DNA of 64,000 bases, from NCBI GenBank assembly GCA_023150895.1, contig JAKLJY010000005.1, forward strand, positions 54,732 through 118,731. Direction: 5' to 3'. Under the pieces are notes generated by a model. The model was given only the letters and a program-made list of their open reading frames with translations. It did not search any database and was not told the origin of the DNA. Positions within the stretch are counted from its first letter, which is position 1; every line of letters starts with the position of its first letter. A program made the position numbers and the translations under genes. Origin of the DNA: Myxococcota bacterium. GTDB taxonomy: Bacteria > Myxococcota_A > Bradymonadia > UBA7976 > UBA1532. Shown one piece after another: positions 1 through 8,546 of the stretch.

Positions 1-185
1 ACGATGCCGTGCTCGCGGGGCAGGCGCCCGGTCAGGAGCGTCGCCTGTGCCGAACAGGTGACGGCGGGGAGCACGGTGCCGAGGGGCGCGGTGAAGCCGT
101 CGCGCCCGACGGCGGCGATGCGGGGGGTATGGGGCAGAAGCGCCGGCGTCAGGCCGACGACGTTCAGGACGAGCAGGGGACGCAC
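1..185 (-). CDS. Alkaline-phosphatase-superfamily phosphodiesterase (N-terminal fragment)
   Basis: Partial gene leaving the window at base 1; only about 61 N-terminal residues are visible. The start is GTG at 185, with a GGAGG ribosome-binding site 8 bases upstream. The peptide opens with a hydrophobic strand (LLVLNVVGLTP) and runs through PHTPRIAAVGRDG to AVTCSAQATLLTGRLPREHG. That arrangement matches type I phosphodiesterase/nucleotide pyrophosphatase proteins of the alkaline phosphatase superfamily, where the Thr/Ser in the AVTCSAQATLLTG stretch sits at the nucleophile position. It is divergent from pepD with about 135 bases between the two starts. The substrate cannot be judged from this fragment. 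Confidence 0.72.
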   Translation of the reverse strand, partial: MRPLLVLNVVGLTPALLPHTPRIAAVGRDGFTAPLGTVLPAVTCSAQATLLTGRLPREHGI

Positions 186-320
186 GCGAGAGACCTCCAG
201 AGTCCGGCGCAGGGTACTCTCAAAGCGCCGACGATACACCGGGGGTTGCGTCGCGGGCGGCGGGTGTGGAGGCTACGCGCGCCGGACTCCCACCGACCCA
301 CTCGAAACGAAAGAACGCCC

Positions 321-1826
321 ATGTCGGTTCAGACCCCCGCGATCCCCGAGCCCTCGACCCCGCAGGCCCCCGAAGCCCTGGAGGACCTCGAACCGAAGCT
401 GCTCTGGGGCTTTTTCCTCGGCCTCTCGAAGATCCCCCGCGGTTCGAAGAACGAGGCCGCGGCGGCCGACTGGGTGGCCGAGCGCGGGCGCGCCCTCGGC
501 GGCACGGTCGAGCGCGACGCGGTGGGCAACGTGCTCATCCGCAAGGCGGCGAGCCCCGGGCGCGAAGATCGCCCGCCGGTGGCGCTGCAGTGCCACGTCG
601 ACATGGTCTGCGAGCAGAACGAGGGCACCGGGCACGACTTCACCCGCGACCCGATTCGCGTGCGCCAGGTGGGGGACCACCTGCGCGCGACCGGCACGAC
701 GCTCGGGGCGGACAACGGCATCGGCGTGGCGGCGGCCCTGGCGGTGCTGGCCGACGAGACCTTGCAGCGCCCGGCCATCGAGGTGCTCGTCACCATCGAC
801 GAGGAGACGGGCCTGACCGGGGCGGCCAACCTGGCGCCGGGCTGGTTGAAGGCGCCGCGCCTGCTCAACCTCGACAGCGAGGCCTTTGGCGAGGTCACCA
901 TCGGCTGCGCCGGCGGCGTCGACACGCTCGCGCGCCGCCGCGTCACCTTCGAGGCCGCGCCCGCCAGTGCGACGGCGTTGCGGGTCAAGGTCCACGGGCT
1001 CAAGGGCGGTCACTCGGGCATCGACATTCACGCCGGCCGCGCCAATGCGCTGCGCCTGCTCGCCGCCGCGCTCGAGCCGGTCGCCCGCGAAGACGGCCTG
1101 CGCCTCGTCGCCCTCGGGGGCGGCAACAAGCGCAACGCCATCCCCCGCGAGGCCTGGGCGACGCTGACGCTCGGCCGCACGACGGAGACCGAGCTGCGCG
1201 CGCGCACCGCCGCGTTCGCCGAGGCCGCCCGGCTGGCATTCGCCGAATTCGATCCCGGCATCGAGATCACGGTCTCGGCCGCCCCGGGCGTGGTCGACCG
1301 CGTCATGACCCGCGCCGACACCGAGGCGGTGCTCGGGCTGCTGCTCGCCGGTCCGCACGGCGTCGAGGCCATGAGCCCGGCGGTGCCGGGGCTGGTGCAG
1401 ACGTCGACGAACATGGGCGTCGTCGAGCTCGACGACTCCGGTGGTGTCGTGACGGTGTGTTTCCTGACCCGCAGTGCCATCGAGTCCTCGAAGGACATGC
1501 TGCGCGACCGCATCGAGGCCATCGCCACGCGGGGGGGCTTCGTCTGCGAGCACACCACCGGTTACCCCGGCTGGCGCCCCGAGCCGAGCTCGGCCATCGT
1601 CGCCCTCGTCCGCGAGACGTTCCAGCGGCAGTTCGGCCGTGAAATCAAGGTCATGGCGCTGCACGCGGGCCTCGAGTGCGGGCTGATCGGCGAGAAGTAC
1701 CCGCAGATGGAGATGGCCTCCATCGGGCCGGACATGGGCGACGTCCATACGCCCGACGAGTTCGTCTCGATCAGCAGCGTGCAGCAGTTCTGGCCGTTCC
1801 TGCGGGCGATCCTCGAGGCGATGTGA
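321..1826 (+). CDS. pepD: Aminoacyl-histidine dipeptidase (Xaa-His dipeptidase, M20 family)
   Basis: 501-residue cytosolic zinc peptidase that cleaves Xaa-His and related dipeptides. Family landmarks in order: LWGFFLGLSKIPRGSKNE near the start, the first metal motif QCHVDMVCE, GTTLGADNGIG, the catalytic DEETGLTGA, HSGIDIHAGRANA in the dimerisation lid, and the C-terminal metal His in MGDVHTPDE. Length fits bacterial PepD. I chose the ATG at 321 because homology begins about 30 residues later; the reading frame stays open upstream to base 9 but encodes Arg/Gly-rich non-protein-like sequence. Its stop overlaps the GTG start of the following SDR gene, so the two are probably translated together. 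Confidence 0.93.
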   Translation: MSVQTPAIPEPSTPQAPEALEDLEPKLLWGFFLGLSKIPRGSKNEAAAADWVAERGRALGGTVERDAVGNVLIRKAASPGREDRPPVALQCHVDMVCEQNEGTGHDFTRDPIRVRQVGDHLRATGTTLGADNGIGVAAALAVLADETLQRPAIEVLVTIDEETGLTGAANLAPGWLKAPRLLNLDSEAFGEVTIGCAGGVDTLARRRVTFEAAPASATALRVKVHGLKGGHSGIDIHAGRANALRLLAAALEPVAREDGLRLVALGGGNKRNAIPREAWATLTLGRTTETELRARTAAFAEAARLAFAEFDPGIEITVSAAPGVVDRVMTRADTEAVLGLLLAGPHGVEAMSPAVPGLVQTSTNMGVVELDDSGGVVTVCFLTRSAIESSKDMLRDRIEAIATRGGFVCEHTTGYPGWRPEPSSAIVALVRETFQRQFGREIKVMALHAGLECGLIGEKYPQMEMASIGPDMGDVHTPDEFVSISSVQQFWPFLRAILEAM

Positions 1827-2575
1827 AGCGCGTCGCGATCTTCGGTGCGACCTCCGCGGTGGCCGCCGCGGCGGCCGAGCGGTGGGCCGCGCGGGGCGAT
1901 CGTCTGTTTCTCGCCGGTCGCGATGCCGAGAAGCTTGCGGCTCTGCGGGCGCGCTTGGGAAACGCCGCGGTCGCGGGCGACTTCCAGGGGGATTTCACGG
2001 CGCCCGGCGTGGCGTCGGCGGCCGTCGGCGCGGCGTTTGCGACGTTTGCCGAGACAGGCCCGCTCGACGTGGCGCTCGTGGCCCACGGTCTTCTCGGTGA
2101 ACAGCAGGAGACCGAGCGCGACTTCACGGCCGCCGACGCCGTGCTGCAGACGAACTTCAACGCGACGATCGCCCTGCTCGTGCCCCTCGTGAATGGCCTC
2201 GAGGCGCAGGGGCACGGCGCTCTCGGGGTCATCACCAGCGTCGCCGGGGAGCGCGGCCGGCCCCGCAACTACACCTACGGGGCGGCCAAGGCCGGGCTGA
2301 ACACCTATCTGCAGGGCGTGCGCAGCCGGCTCTACGGGCGCGGCGTGGCGGTCCACACCTTCAAGCTCGGTCCGGTGGACTCGCCGATGACGACGACCCA
2401 CACCAAACACGCGCTCTTCTCCACCCCCGAGCGCGTCGCGCCGATTCTCGTCGACCGGCTCGACGGCCCCGGGGGGGAACACTACGTCCCCGGCTACTGG
2501 CGCCCCATCCTGGGCGTCGTCCGGGCGCTGCCCGAGGCGGTCTTCCAGCGTTTCGGGTTTCTCGCCGGACGGTGA
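1823..2575 (+). CDS. SDR-family oxidoreductase (DprE2-like)
   Basis: 250-residue short-chain dehydrogenase/reductase. The N-terminal cofactor loop is a variant GATSAVAAAAAERWA. VAHGLLG replaces the usual NNAG. The active site has Ser in ITSVAGERG and the YxxxK pair in YGAAKAG. The overall shape, with a short C-terminus ending in VPGYWRPILGVVRALPEAVFQRF, resembles DprE2-like decaprenylphosphoryl-ketopentose reductases and related membrane-associated SDRs; the real substrate is unknown. The GTG start at 1823 overlaps the pepD stop (GTGA), indicating translational coupling. Confidence 0.82.
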   Translation: MKRVAIFGATSAVAAAAAERWAARGDRLFLAGRDAEKLAALRARLGNAAVAGDFQGDFTAPGVASAAVGAAFATFAETGPLDVALVAHGLLGEQQETERDFTAADAVLQTNFNATIALLVPLVNGLEAQGHGALGVITSVAGERGRPRNYTYGAAKAGLNTYLQGVRSRLYGRGVAVHTFKLGPVDSPMTTTHTKHALFSTPERVAPILVDRLDGPGGEHYVPGYWRPILGVVRALPEAVFQRFGFLAGR

Positions 2576-2609
2576 GCGGCCCGGCGGCGCGCGCTTACCG
2601 CGAACGCGC

Positions 2610-3188
2610 TCAGTTCAGGTTGCCGCAGTACTTGTAGTCGAGCGTCTGATCGAGCGAGACCTTGACGTTGCTGTTGGGCAGCTTGACGGTCATGACCTTG
2701 CTCGTGCTGATCTGGGCGATGTTGCCGTTGCAGGCCGGGTTCCACGCCGTCGGCGGGTTGTAGGACGCGTCGAGCGAGAGGTCGATGCTGTGGGGCAGGC
2801 CCGACAACGAGTACTTGCAGCCCTTGGTCAGGTCGTTCGCGTCCACCGGGGTCGCGGCGACCGCTTTGACGAGCTCGGTCACGCCGAAGAGGCCATCCCC
2901 GGTGGGGGGCACGTACTTCGAGGCGCGGGCCTCGACGCGGGCGCAGGCCTGGGCCGCCGTGCCGGTGGGCGAACCCCCGAGGCTCGCGGCGAAGGTGATC
3001 TTGCCCTCGACGACGCGGCCGATGCGGGTCGCGGTGATGGCCGACTGCTGGATGGCCGAGTAGGTCACCTTGCGGCTCAGCTTGGCGGCGGCGCGGAGCT
3101 CGACGGCTTCGGCAGGGGCGGCGAGGCCGAGCAGACCAAGGCTCGTGACGGCGACGGCGGCGAGGCGGGAGAAGGAAATGCGGGACAT
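2610..3188 (-). CDS. Secreted protein of unknown function
   Basis: 192-residue exported protein with no family I recognise. The signal peptide is clear: a short basic start, a hydrophobic core (LAAVAVTSLGLLGLA) and an AEA cleavage site near residue 28. The mature part has four cysteines (ACARV, GCKYS, PACNG, YCGNL), possibly two disulphides, and ends at an Asn-Leu-Asn tail. The ATG at 3188 is preceded by a strong AAGGAG six bases upstream. It is divergent from the secreted protein at 3463. Confidence 0.72.
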   Translation of the reverse strand: MSRISFSRLAAVAVTSLGLLGLAAPAEAVELRAAAKLSRKVTYSAIQQSAITATRIGRVVEGKITFAASLGGSPTGTAAQACARVEARASKYVPPTGDGLFGVTELVKAVAATPVDANDLTKGCKYSLSGLPHSIDLSLDASYNPPTAWNPACNGNIAQISTSKVMTVKLPNSNVKVSLDQTLDYKYCGNLN

Positions 3189-3462
3189 GAAAAACTCCTT
3201 TGATTGATCGACTGATCGGCAGTTCGTTGGACCGACGTGCGGTCGTTTCCGGAAGACCGGCGTCCGACGTGGGCGCCGCACTCTGCAGGCGACGCTCGCG
3301 GGGGCACCACGACGAGGGGCGGGGAGAAAAGTTGTTCCGCGCCCGGAACCCTCTCAATCCCCATGTCAGATCCGCCGAAGGTGCGGCGTAGTCCCCTTCG
3401 CCGGTGAGCGTCGCCGGCGTGGAAGCCGAGACCCCCAACCTGCCAACGGAAGGACCCCACTG

Positions 3463-4008
3463 ATGCGTCGTTTCTTCGCCCCCCTCGCGTTCGCCGCCAC
3501 CACCCTCGCGTTCGCCGCCGCCGCGACGGCCGCGCCCACGATCACCCCCATCGCCGCCGAAAAGGGCAAGACCGTGCGCGTCGCCGGCAAGCTCGAAGCC
3601 GGCGCGCCGCTCGCCAGCCTCGACTGGGCCTGGAAGAGCAGCATGGCCTGTTTCCCGGCCACCCAGCAGGCCAACTACACCGGCAACCACGTCTTCTTCC
3701 AGGCCGAGCTGCCCCCGAAGTCCGAGATGTACGTCACGATCATCCCCAAGGACCCCAAGGTGAACCTCAGCGGCTACGCCTACTCCGTCGCCCCGGGCAA
3801 GGTCGTCCTCCCCCCGGACGTGGCGAGCTGCGTGAGCTGCGAGGCCGAGGCCAAGTGGGACCGCCCGAAGCGCGGCAAGACGCAGGACCACACCCGCGTG
3901 CTGCCCCGGGTCACGGCCATCGGCAACCCCTACTCGGTCCTGATCGGCGTGACGGCCCCCAAGGAGGTCACGGCCGGCGAGTTCGAGGTCGAGGTGACGA
4001 TCAAGTAG
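3463..4008 (+). CDS. Secreted protein of unknown function
   Basis: 181-residue exported protein. A cleavable signal peptide ends at ATA-AP near residue 24. The mature region is beta-rich by eye (alternating hydrophobic and charged residues) and contains a CVSCEAEAKWDRPKRGK segment, where the CxxC pair could bind metal or form a disulphide. I do not recognise the family. It lies upstream of the osmC-like gene in the same direction with a 90-base gap that contains an AGAGGAGAA ribosome site for the next gene. Confidence 0.68.
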   Translation: MRRFFAPLAFAATTLAFAAAATAAPTITPIAAEKGKTVRVAGKLEAGAPLASLDWAWKSSMACFPATQQANYTGNHVFFQAELPPKSEMYVTIIPKDPKVNLSGYAYSVAPGKVVLPPDVASCVSCEAEAKWDRPKRGKTQDHTRVLPRVTAIGNPYSVLIGVTAPKEVTAGEFEVEVTIK

Positions 4009-4098
4009 TCGTCGCGGCGCCGCGGAAAAAAGCGCGCGCACGCCGTAACACGCCCGGACCCTGGCGGCTCTTCCCCCACGAGAGGAGAACAGGCCGCC

Positions 4099-4506
4099 AT
4101 GAACATGAGAGTCCGATTCCCGGGTGGCAAACGTGTCGACGTCGACTTCGACGGCCACACCGTCCAAACCGACCAGCCGGTCGACAACGGGGGCGAGAAC
4201 ACCGCCGCCGCCCCCTACGACCTCTTCCTCGCCAGCATCGCGACCTGCGCCGGCATCTACGTCGTCGGGTTCTGCAACAACCGCGGCGTCGACCCCGGGC
4301 TCGTGCAGATCGATCAGCGGGTGACGTTCGACCCCGAGTCGAAGCTCGCCTCGAAGATCGACCTCGACCTGACGATCTCGCCGGACTTCCCCGAGAAGTA
4401 CGTGCCGGCCCTCATCCGGGTCGTCGAGCAGTGCAAGGTCAAGAAGTCGTTGGCCCTGCCGCCGACGTTCAGTGTCAACACCCTGCCTGCCCCCGTGCAG
4501 GCCTGA
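4099..4506 (+). CDS. OsmC/Ohr-family protein
   Basis: 135-residue OsmC-like protein, a family that includes Cys-dependent peroxidases reducing organic hydroperoxides. The two family cysteines are present: one in the helix SIATCAGIYVV and the other in VVEQCKVKKSL. PYDLFLASIATC is the typical first Cys context. The start is ATG 4099, 12 bases after GAGGAG. A small Cys-rich gene follows 20 bases downstream, and the pair is probably one transcript ending at the hairpin at 4783-4823. Confidence 0.88.
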   Translation: MNMRVRFPGGKRVDVDFDGHTVQTDQPVDNGGENTAAAPYDLFLASIATCAGIYVVGFCNNRGVDPGLVQIDQRVTFDPESKLASKIDLDLTISPDFPEKYVPALIRVVEQCKVKKSLALPPTFSVNTLPAPVQA

Positions 4507-4526
4507 GCGAATCGAGGAGAGTCCCC

Positions 4527-4733
4527 ATGTGTCGAGCCGTGAAGTGTGGAAAGTGCCATAAGACGACCTGGGCCGGTTGCGGCGCCCACGTGGCGCAGGT
4601 GATGGCCGGGGTGCCGCAGGACCAGCGCTGCCGCTGCAACGAGCAGCAGGCCGCCGCCGACGCGAAGAGCGGCGGCGATTCCTTCTCGAGCCCCGGGGGC
4701 GGCTTCTTCAGCTCGCTCTTCGGCAAGCGCTGA
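4527..4733 (+). CDS. Small Cys-rich protein (MCRxVxCxxC...TTWAGCG type)
   Basis: 68-residue protein beginning MCRAVKCGKCHKTTWAGCG and continuing to QRCRCNEQQ. The Cys pattern C-x4-C-x2-C-x6-C then C-x-C suggests a small zinc- or redox-binding knuckle. The C-terminal half is Gly/Ser/Phe-rich and ends SLFGKR. Short proteins with this N-terminal signature occur widely in bacteria as uncharacterised proteins (from memory). ATG 4527 follows a GAGGAGA site, and the position 20 bases after the OsmC gene suggests a shared role in oxidative or thiol stress (inference). Confidence 0.75.
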   Translation: MCRAVKCGKCHKTTWAGCGAHVAQVMAGVPQDQRCRCNEQQAAADAKSGGDSFSSPGGGFFSSLFGKR

Positions 4734-4782
4734 GGCGCTCGCCCGCCCGAATCGACTCCTGGGCAGCCCCCCCTGCCCTCGG

Positions 4783-4823
4783 GGCGCCGCCGCGAGCCAC
4801 CACCCCCGGCCCGCGGCGGCGCC
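4783..4823 (+). terminator. Candidate intrinsic terminator after the OsmC operon
   Basis: Perfect 12-base inverted repeat: GGCGCCGCCGCG at 4783-4794 pairs with CGCGGCGGCGCC at 4812-4823 across a 17-base loop. It is followed by GTTTCTCC, a short T-rich tail. It lies 50 bases after the small Cys-rich gene, where a transcript end is expected. The loop is long and the T-run poor, so a folded RNA end or weak terminator is as likely as an efficient one. Confidence 0.45.
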
Positions 4824-4906
4824 GTTTCTCCCCGGCATGGCCGCGCGCCGCCCCGCTGGACGCTGCGCCTTTACGGTGCAGGTCGATCGTGGCACAACGG
4901 GCGGCC

Positions 4907-5821
4907 ATGCGTCTCACTTCTCCCCGTCTGAAGCCCGCCCCTTGCCATCGTCTCGCCGCGCTCGCCGCGTTCGCTGCATTCGCCGCTGCGATGACGGCGT
5001 GTCGGGAGGGCGGGCAGGGGGCGCCGCCCGGGCCGGCACCGGCCTCGTCTCCGGCGACGAGCCCGGTCGCCGCGGCCAGTGCGGCCGTCGAGGCCGATCC
5101 GTTCGGACCCGCCGTCCGGGCGTTCTACGCGCAGCAGGGGCTCGTGAGCCCGCCCCCGGAAATCGCGGGGCTTCTGCCGGCGACGCTGCCTCACAAGGTC
5201 GTCGAGCGGTCCCTCGGGCGCGGCATGGACCTCATGAAACCCACGCCGGGGCGTCGTTTTGCGACGGCAACGCTCCTGACGCTCGAGTCCGAGGCGACGG
5301 CGGCGGCCGCGCTGAGCGCCCACCTCGGCGGGCTCGGCTACTCCGTCGATCCGACGGCGGCGAAACCGGGGGAGGCCGCGTTTGCGCATCCGGGCGGGCA
5401 GCGCGTCGTCGTGTCGCCGCGGCGGATCGAAGGGCAGCCGGTGCGCCTCTTCCTGCGCTACACGTCGCCCGACGTGGAACTCGCCCCGCCGTTGCCCCCG
5501 CTGAGCCCGGAGGTCGCTGCCGGCCTCGTCGGGCTGAAGGCGGTCGGCCACGAGGAGAGCCTGCTGCACGCGGTCGTCGGCGGCGGGACGGTGACGGACG
5601 CCGCGCGGGTGGCCTTGCTGCTTCGGGCGCCCTCGCCGGCGGCTCGCACGGCTTCACTCGCCGCCTGGACGAAGGCGCTCGCCGCCGCCGGATTCAAGAC
5701 ACGCCCCCCGCGAGACGAGCTGTGGGAGCGCCCGGCCACGCGCGAGACGATCGTGCTGCGCCCGACCGACGACCCGGCGGGCGACGTGCTCGTCAGCTAC
5801 ATGCGGCGCTTCCGGCGCTGA
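4907..5821 (+). CDS. Putative lipoprotein of unknown function
   Basis: 304-residue lipoprotein. The signal peptide ends in a lipobox, MTAC, with Cys32 as the predicted lipidated residue. A Pro/Ala/Ser linker follows. The rest looks like two copies of a small alpha/beta unit, the first around LLPATLPHKVVERSLGRGMD to the VVSPRR segment and the second from LVGLKAVGHEESLLHAVVG to the end. ATG 4907 gives a standard signal peptide, although no good ribosome site is visible. No family recognised. Confidence 0.62.
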   Translation: MRLTSPRLKPAPCHRLAALAAFAAFAAAMTACREGGQGAPPGPAPASSPATSPVAAASAAVEADPFGPAVRAFYAQQGLVSPPPEIAGLLPATLPHKVVERSLGRGMDLMKPTPGRRFATATLLTLESEATAAAALSAHLGGLGYSVDPTAAKPGEAAFAHPGGQRVVVSPRRIEGQPVRLFLRYTSPDVELAPPLPPLSPEVAAGLVGLKAVGHEESLLHAVVGGGTVTDAARVALLLRAPSPAARTASLAAWTKALAAAGFKTRPPRDELWERPATRETIVLRPTDDPAGDVLVSYMRRFRR

Positions 5822-5848
5822 TCGGCGCCGGATACCGAGGCGACCGCG

Positions 5849-6409
5849 TCAGCCTTTGCGTTCGAGCGCGAGGCACTCGAACGGCCCCTCTTCGGGGTTG
5901 TATTCGAACGTCGGCAGCCCGTAACTCGTCCAGATGCGCTCGGCTTCTTCCTCGCTGAAGTCGACGAGCGGGCGGCCGCGTTCGGCCTGGACGGGGAGCC
6001 CCAAGGCCTCGTACTCGCCATCCTCGAGCGTGAGCTGGCGTTTCATCTGGCCGCCGGCATAGAGCGCGAAGAACGCGTACTCGATGGCTGAGTCGATGGC
6101 GCAGACGACGACCTCGGTGCCGAGTTTCTGGCTGAGCTGTTTCAGGGCACCGGCGTTTCGGTGCAGAAGCAGCCCCAGGTCGCCCACGATGGCCCAGCTG
6201 CCAACCTGCTGGAAGTACCAGGAGTCGGAGCCGGGCGGGCCTCCGATCTCCTCGGTTCGCGGCTGGCAGAAGTCGAGCACGTCGTCGAACGTGTCGTGTT
6301 TCGCGACGGGCTCTCGGGTGGGTTGAACCTCGGCGTAGACGGAGAGCGCGGCCTCCTTCAGCTTCGCCAGGTTCGTACGCGCCGCGATGTTGCAGCGGGC
6401 GTGGCTCAT
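5849..6409 (-). CDS. Conserved hypothetical protein
   Basis: 186-residue soluble protein without signal peptide or membrane segment. It is acidic, with aromatic clusters (DSWYFQQVGSWAIVGDLGLLLHR, SAIEYAFFALYAGG). I do not recognise a family or catalytic motif. The start is ATG 6409 with AAGGAG about 9 bases upstream. It sits downstream of, and in the same direction as, the GMC oxidoreductase gene with a 50-base gap, so it may be the last gene of that operon. Confidence 0.6.
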   Translation of the reverse strand: MSHARCNIAARTNLAKLKEAALSVYAEVQPTREPVAKHDTFDDVLDFCQPRTEEIGGPPGSDSWYFQQVGSWAIVGDLGLLLHRNAGALKQLSQKLGTEVVVCAIDSAIEYAFFALYAGGQMKRQLTLEDGEYEALGLPVQAERGRPLVDFSEEEAERIWTSYGLPTFEYNPEEGPFECLALERKG

Positions 6410-6459
6410 CGTGCATGTCTCCTTCGGGTTCTCGGGGTCGGACGCGGGCGTATTCCCGT

Positions 6460-8022
6460 TCAGTCCATTTTCACCGCGTTGGCGCGGAGTGCAAGTTGTG
6501 TCGCTGCGCGATGCACGAGCCCGTAGATCGTGAACTGCGGATTCACCCCCAGGCTCGTCGGCAGAACGGCACCGTCCATCACGTACAGGTTGGGGATCGA
6601 GTGGTGGCAAAGGTCTGAATTTACGACGCTTTCTGCCGGATCGGCCCCCATGCCGCAGCCCCCCATCTGGTGGGCGGAGAACAGGCGGACGAGGTTCGGC
6701 CCGGTCGGCGCAAAGGCGAGCCGGGGCAGCTCGGTTTCGCGCGTGATCGAGACCGGCGGCTCGTGGGGCGTCAGGACGCGCGTCGCCCCGGCCGCGAGGA
6801 GCAAGCGGGTCGAGGCCTCGATTCCGGCGCGAATGCCCTCTTGAAGTCGTGGGGTGTGGGGGTAGTCGAGTCGCGGCGCGCCGTCGTCGTGGAGCGTGAC
6901 CGTGCCCCCGGGCTCGGAGGGGTCGAACCCGTCGACGAGGATGGCGAGCGACGCCGCCGTATGCCCGAGGTGCTCCATGGCTTCGCGATGCTGCGCCCCA
7001 TGGGCCGTGATCGCGCCGGCGAAGAGCACCGGGTGGAGCGGCGCGGCCTCGAGAAAGAAGCCCATGCCCTCCGGCCGGCGGACGAAGTGATGACACGACA
7101 CGCTCTGGGGGACGCCGGACCAGGGCGAGATGGCGTCCGCGAAGTGGCCGATGGCCGCCGCCACGGGGTGCAGGAACGTGCGGCGTCCCAACCGGTCGTG
7201 GGGATCCGGCAACTCGCTGCGCAGCAGGAGCGCCGGCGAGTTGATCGCGCCGCCGGCGACGATGCAGATCTCGGCCTCGACGACGAGATCGAATCCCGTG
7301 CCCCGGTCGCCCGCTTCGGGGTGATGGAAGTGGCCCTCGACGGCCGTCACCCGGCCGCCCGCGAGCCGCAGGCGGCGGATGTCGCAGTCGGTGACGACCG
7401 TCGCCCCCGCGGCGAGGGCGTCCGGCAAGAGGGTCACCAGCGCGGACTGTTTGGCGTCGAACGGGCAGCCCATGCCGCAGTAGCCGATCTGACGGCACCC
7501 CCGCACGTTGCGCCGCAGGCGCGTGCGCTCCCAGCCGAGCGCCCCGGCGCCCTCCCAGAGTTTGCGGTTGTTGGCGTTGATTTGCTCGTCGGGCACTTCG
7601 TAGACGCCGAGGCGACCCTCCATCTCGGCGAAGTGCGGCTCGAGGGCCGCGGGGGTCAGGGCCGTCAGCCCGTAGCGGTCGCGCCAGTGCTCCAGGACGT
7701 GCTCGGGCGTCCGGAAGCTCGTCGTCCAGTTGACGACCGTGCCGCCGCCGAGCGTCCGGCCTTGCAGGATGCCAATCGAGAGGTCCGCCGTCGCCCGACG
7801 CATGGCCTCCTGGTAGAGCAGGGGGTAGACCTCGTGCTCCTGCATCGTGAAGTGGTCTTTGCGATTGTTGCCCCCGGCTTCGAGCACGACCACCGAGAGC
7901 CCGGCCCGGGCCAGGACGCGGGCGGCCGTCGCCCCGCCCGCGCCGGAGCCCACGATGCAGACGTCACAGCGCAGGCGGGCGTTCTGCGTGAGGCTGCGAC
8001 CCTCGAGAACGGTGCCGGCCAT
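6460..8022 (-). CDS. GMC-family FAD-dependent oxidoreductase
   Basis: 520-residue glucose-methanol-choline-type flavoenzyme. The FAD Rossmann motif GSGAGGATAARVLARAG is at about residues 26-42 and ends at the ribose-binding Glu in VVLEAG. Further family signatures are GRTLGGGTVVNW, GYCGMGCPFDAKQS, and a C-terminal HQMGGCGMG leading to VNPQFTIYGLVHRAA. The paired upstream gene is a gluconate-2-dehydrogenase-subunit-3-like protein, the usual partner of membrane-linked GMC dehydrogenases, so an alcohol, sugar or sterol dehydrogenase is likely. ATG 8022 shares one base with the upstream stop (TGATG). Confidence 0.9.
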   Translation of the reverse strand: MAGTVLEGRSLTQNARLRCDVCIVGSGAGGATAARVLARAGLSVVVLEAGGNNRKDHFTMQEHEVYPLLYQEAMRRATADLSIGILQGRTLGGGTVVNWTTSFRTPEHVLEHWRDRYGLTALTPAALEPHFAEMEGRLGVYEVPDEQINANNRKLWEGAGALGWERTRLRRNVRGCRQIGYCGMGCPFDAKQSALVTLLPDALAAGATVVTDCDIRRLRLAGGRVTAVEGHFHHPEAGDRGTGFDLVVEAEICIVAGGAINSPALLLRSELPDPHDRLGRRTFLHPVAAAIGHFADAISPWSGVPQSVSCHHFVRRPEGMGFFLEAAPLHPVLFAGAITAHGAQHREAMEHLGHTAASLAILVDGFDPSEPGGTVTLHDDGAPRLDYPHTPRLQEGIRAGIEASTRLLLAAGATRVLTPHEPPVSITRETELPRLAFAPTGPNLVRLFSAHQMGGCGMGADPAESVVNSDLCHHSIPNLYVMDGAVLPTSLGVNPQFTIYGLVHRAATQLALRANAVKMD

Positions 8023-8546
8023 CACTGCACCCCCACGGGCGGACCGGGATACCCGATGGCCCGCTGCGCGGCCGGATCGGCGTAGAAGTGTGTGGCGGCG
8101 AGGCGACGGAGGGCCTGATACCCGGTGCGGCGCAAGGCGAACCGGCTCAGGCGCCACCGTTCGAGGACGGCGTCCTGCGCGGCGGCGTCGAGGCGCGAGA
8201 ACGGCGTCGATTCGCCATCCAGGAGGAAGCCGGCCAGGGCGTTGTCCAGCAGGCCGAGGAGCCGGAGAAGGTCGTTTCGCGTGCGCGCGTCGGCCTGCGC
8301 GAGGGTGGTGTCGAGCCGGACCACCGTGTCGCGGCAGGTGGCCGGCGTCGAGGCGGGCGGCGGCACGCAGCGCGTCACGACCGCCAGCAGAATGGCGAAG
8401 TGTGCGGGCGAGAGCGCGTGGAGCGGCTCGGGCGGCAGCTCGACCCGCGCCGAGGGGCGAAGCGCCAGGAACGTCGAGCCGCCGGCCGCCAGCAGCAGGC
8501 CGCCCCAGAGGCCGCGCACGAGCACCGTGCGGCGATCGAGCGTCAT
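8022..8546 (-). CDS. Gluconate 2-dehydrogenase subunit 3-like protein
   Basis: 174-residue exported protein. The N-terminus MTLDRRTVLVRGLWGG is a Tat-like signal (twin Arg) followed by a hydrophobic segment. The mature region is helical, with LSPAHFAILLAVVTRCVPP matching the small gluconate-dehydrogenase subunit-3 family that escorts or stabilises GMC flavoproteins at the periplasmic face. It overlaps the HAD gene upstream by 4 bases (ATGA) and the GMC gene downstream by 1 base, so the three form one coupled operon. Confidence 0.8.
   Translation of the reverse strand: MTLDRRTVLVRGLWGGLLLAAGGSTFLALRPSARVELPPEPLHALSPAHFAILLAVVTRCVPPPASTPATCRDTVVRLDTTLAQADARTRNDLLRLLGLLDNALAGFLLDGESTPFSRLDAAAQDAVLERWRLSRFALRRTGYQALRRLAATHFYADPAAQRAIGYPGPPVGVQ

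Noticed and set aside
9..320. N-terminal extension of the PepD reading frame
   Set aside because: The extra residues are Arg/Gly-rich and not protein-like. The region overlaps the divergent phosphodiesterase gene, which has a good ribosome site.
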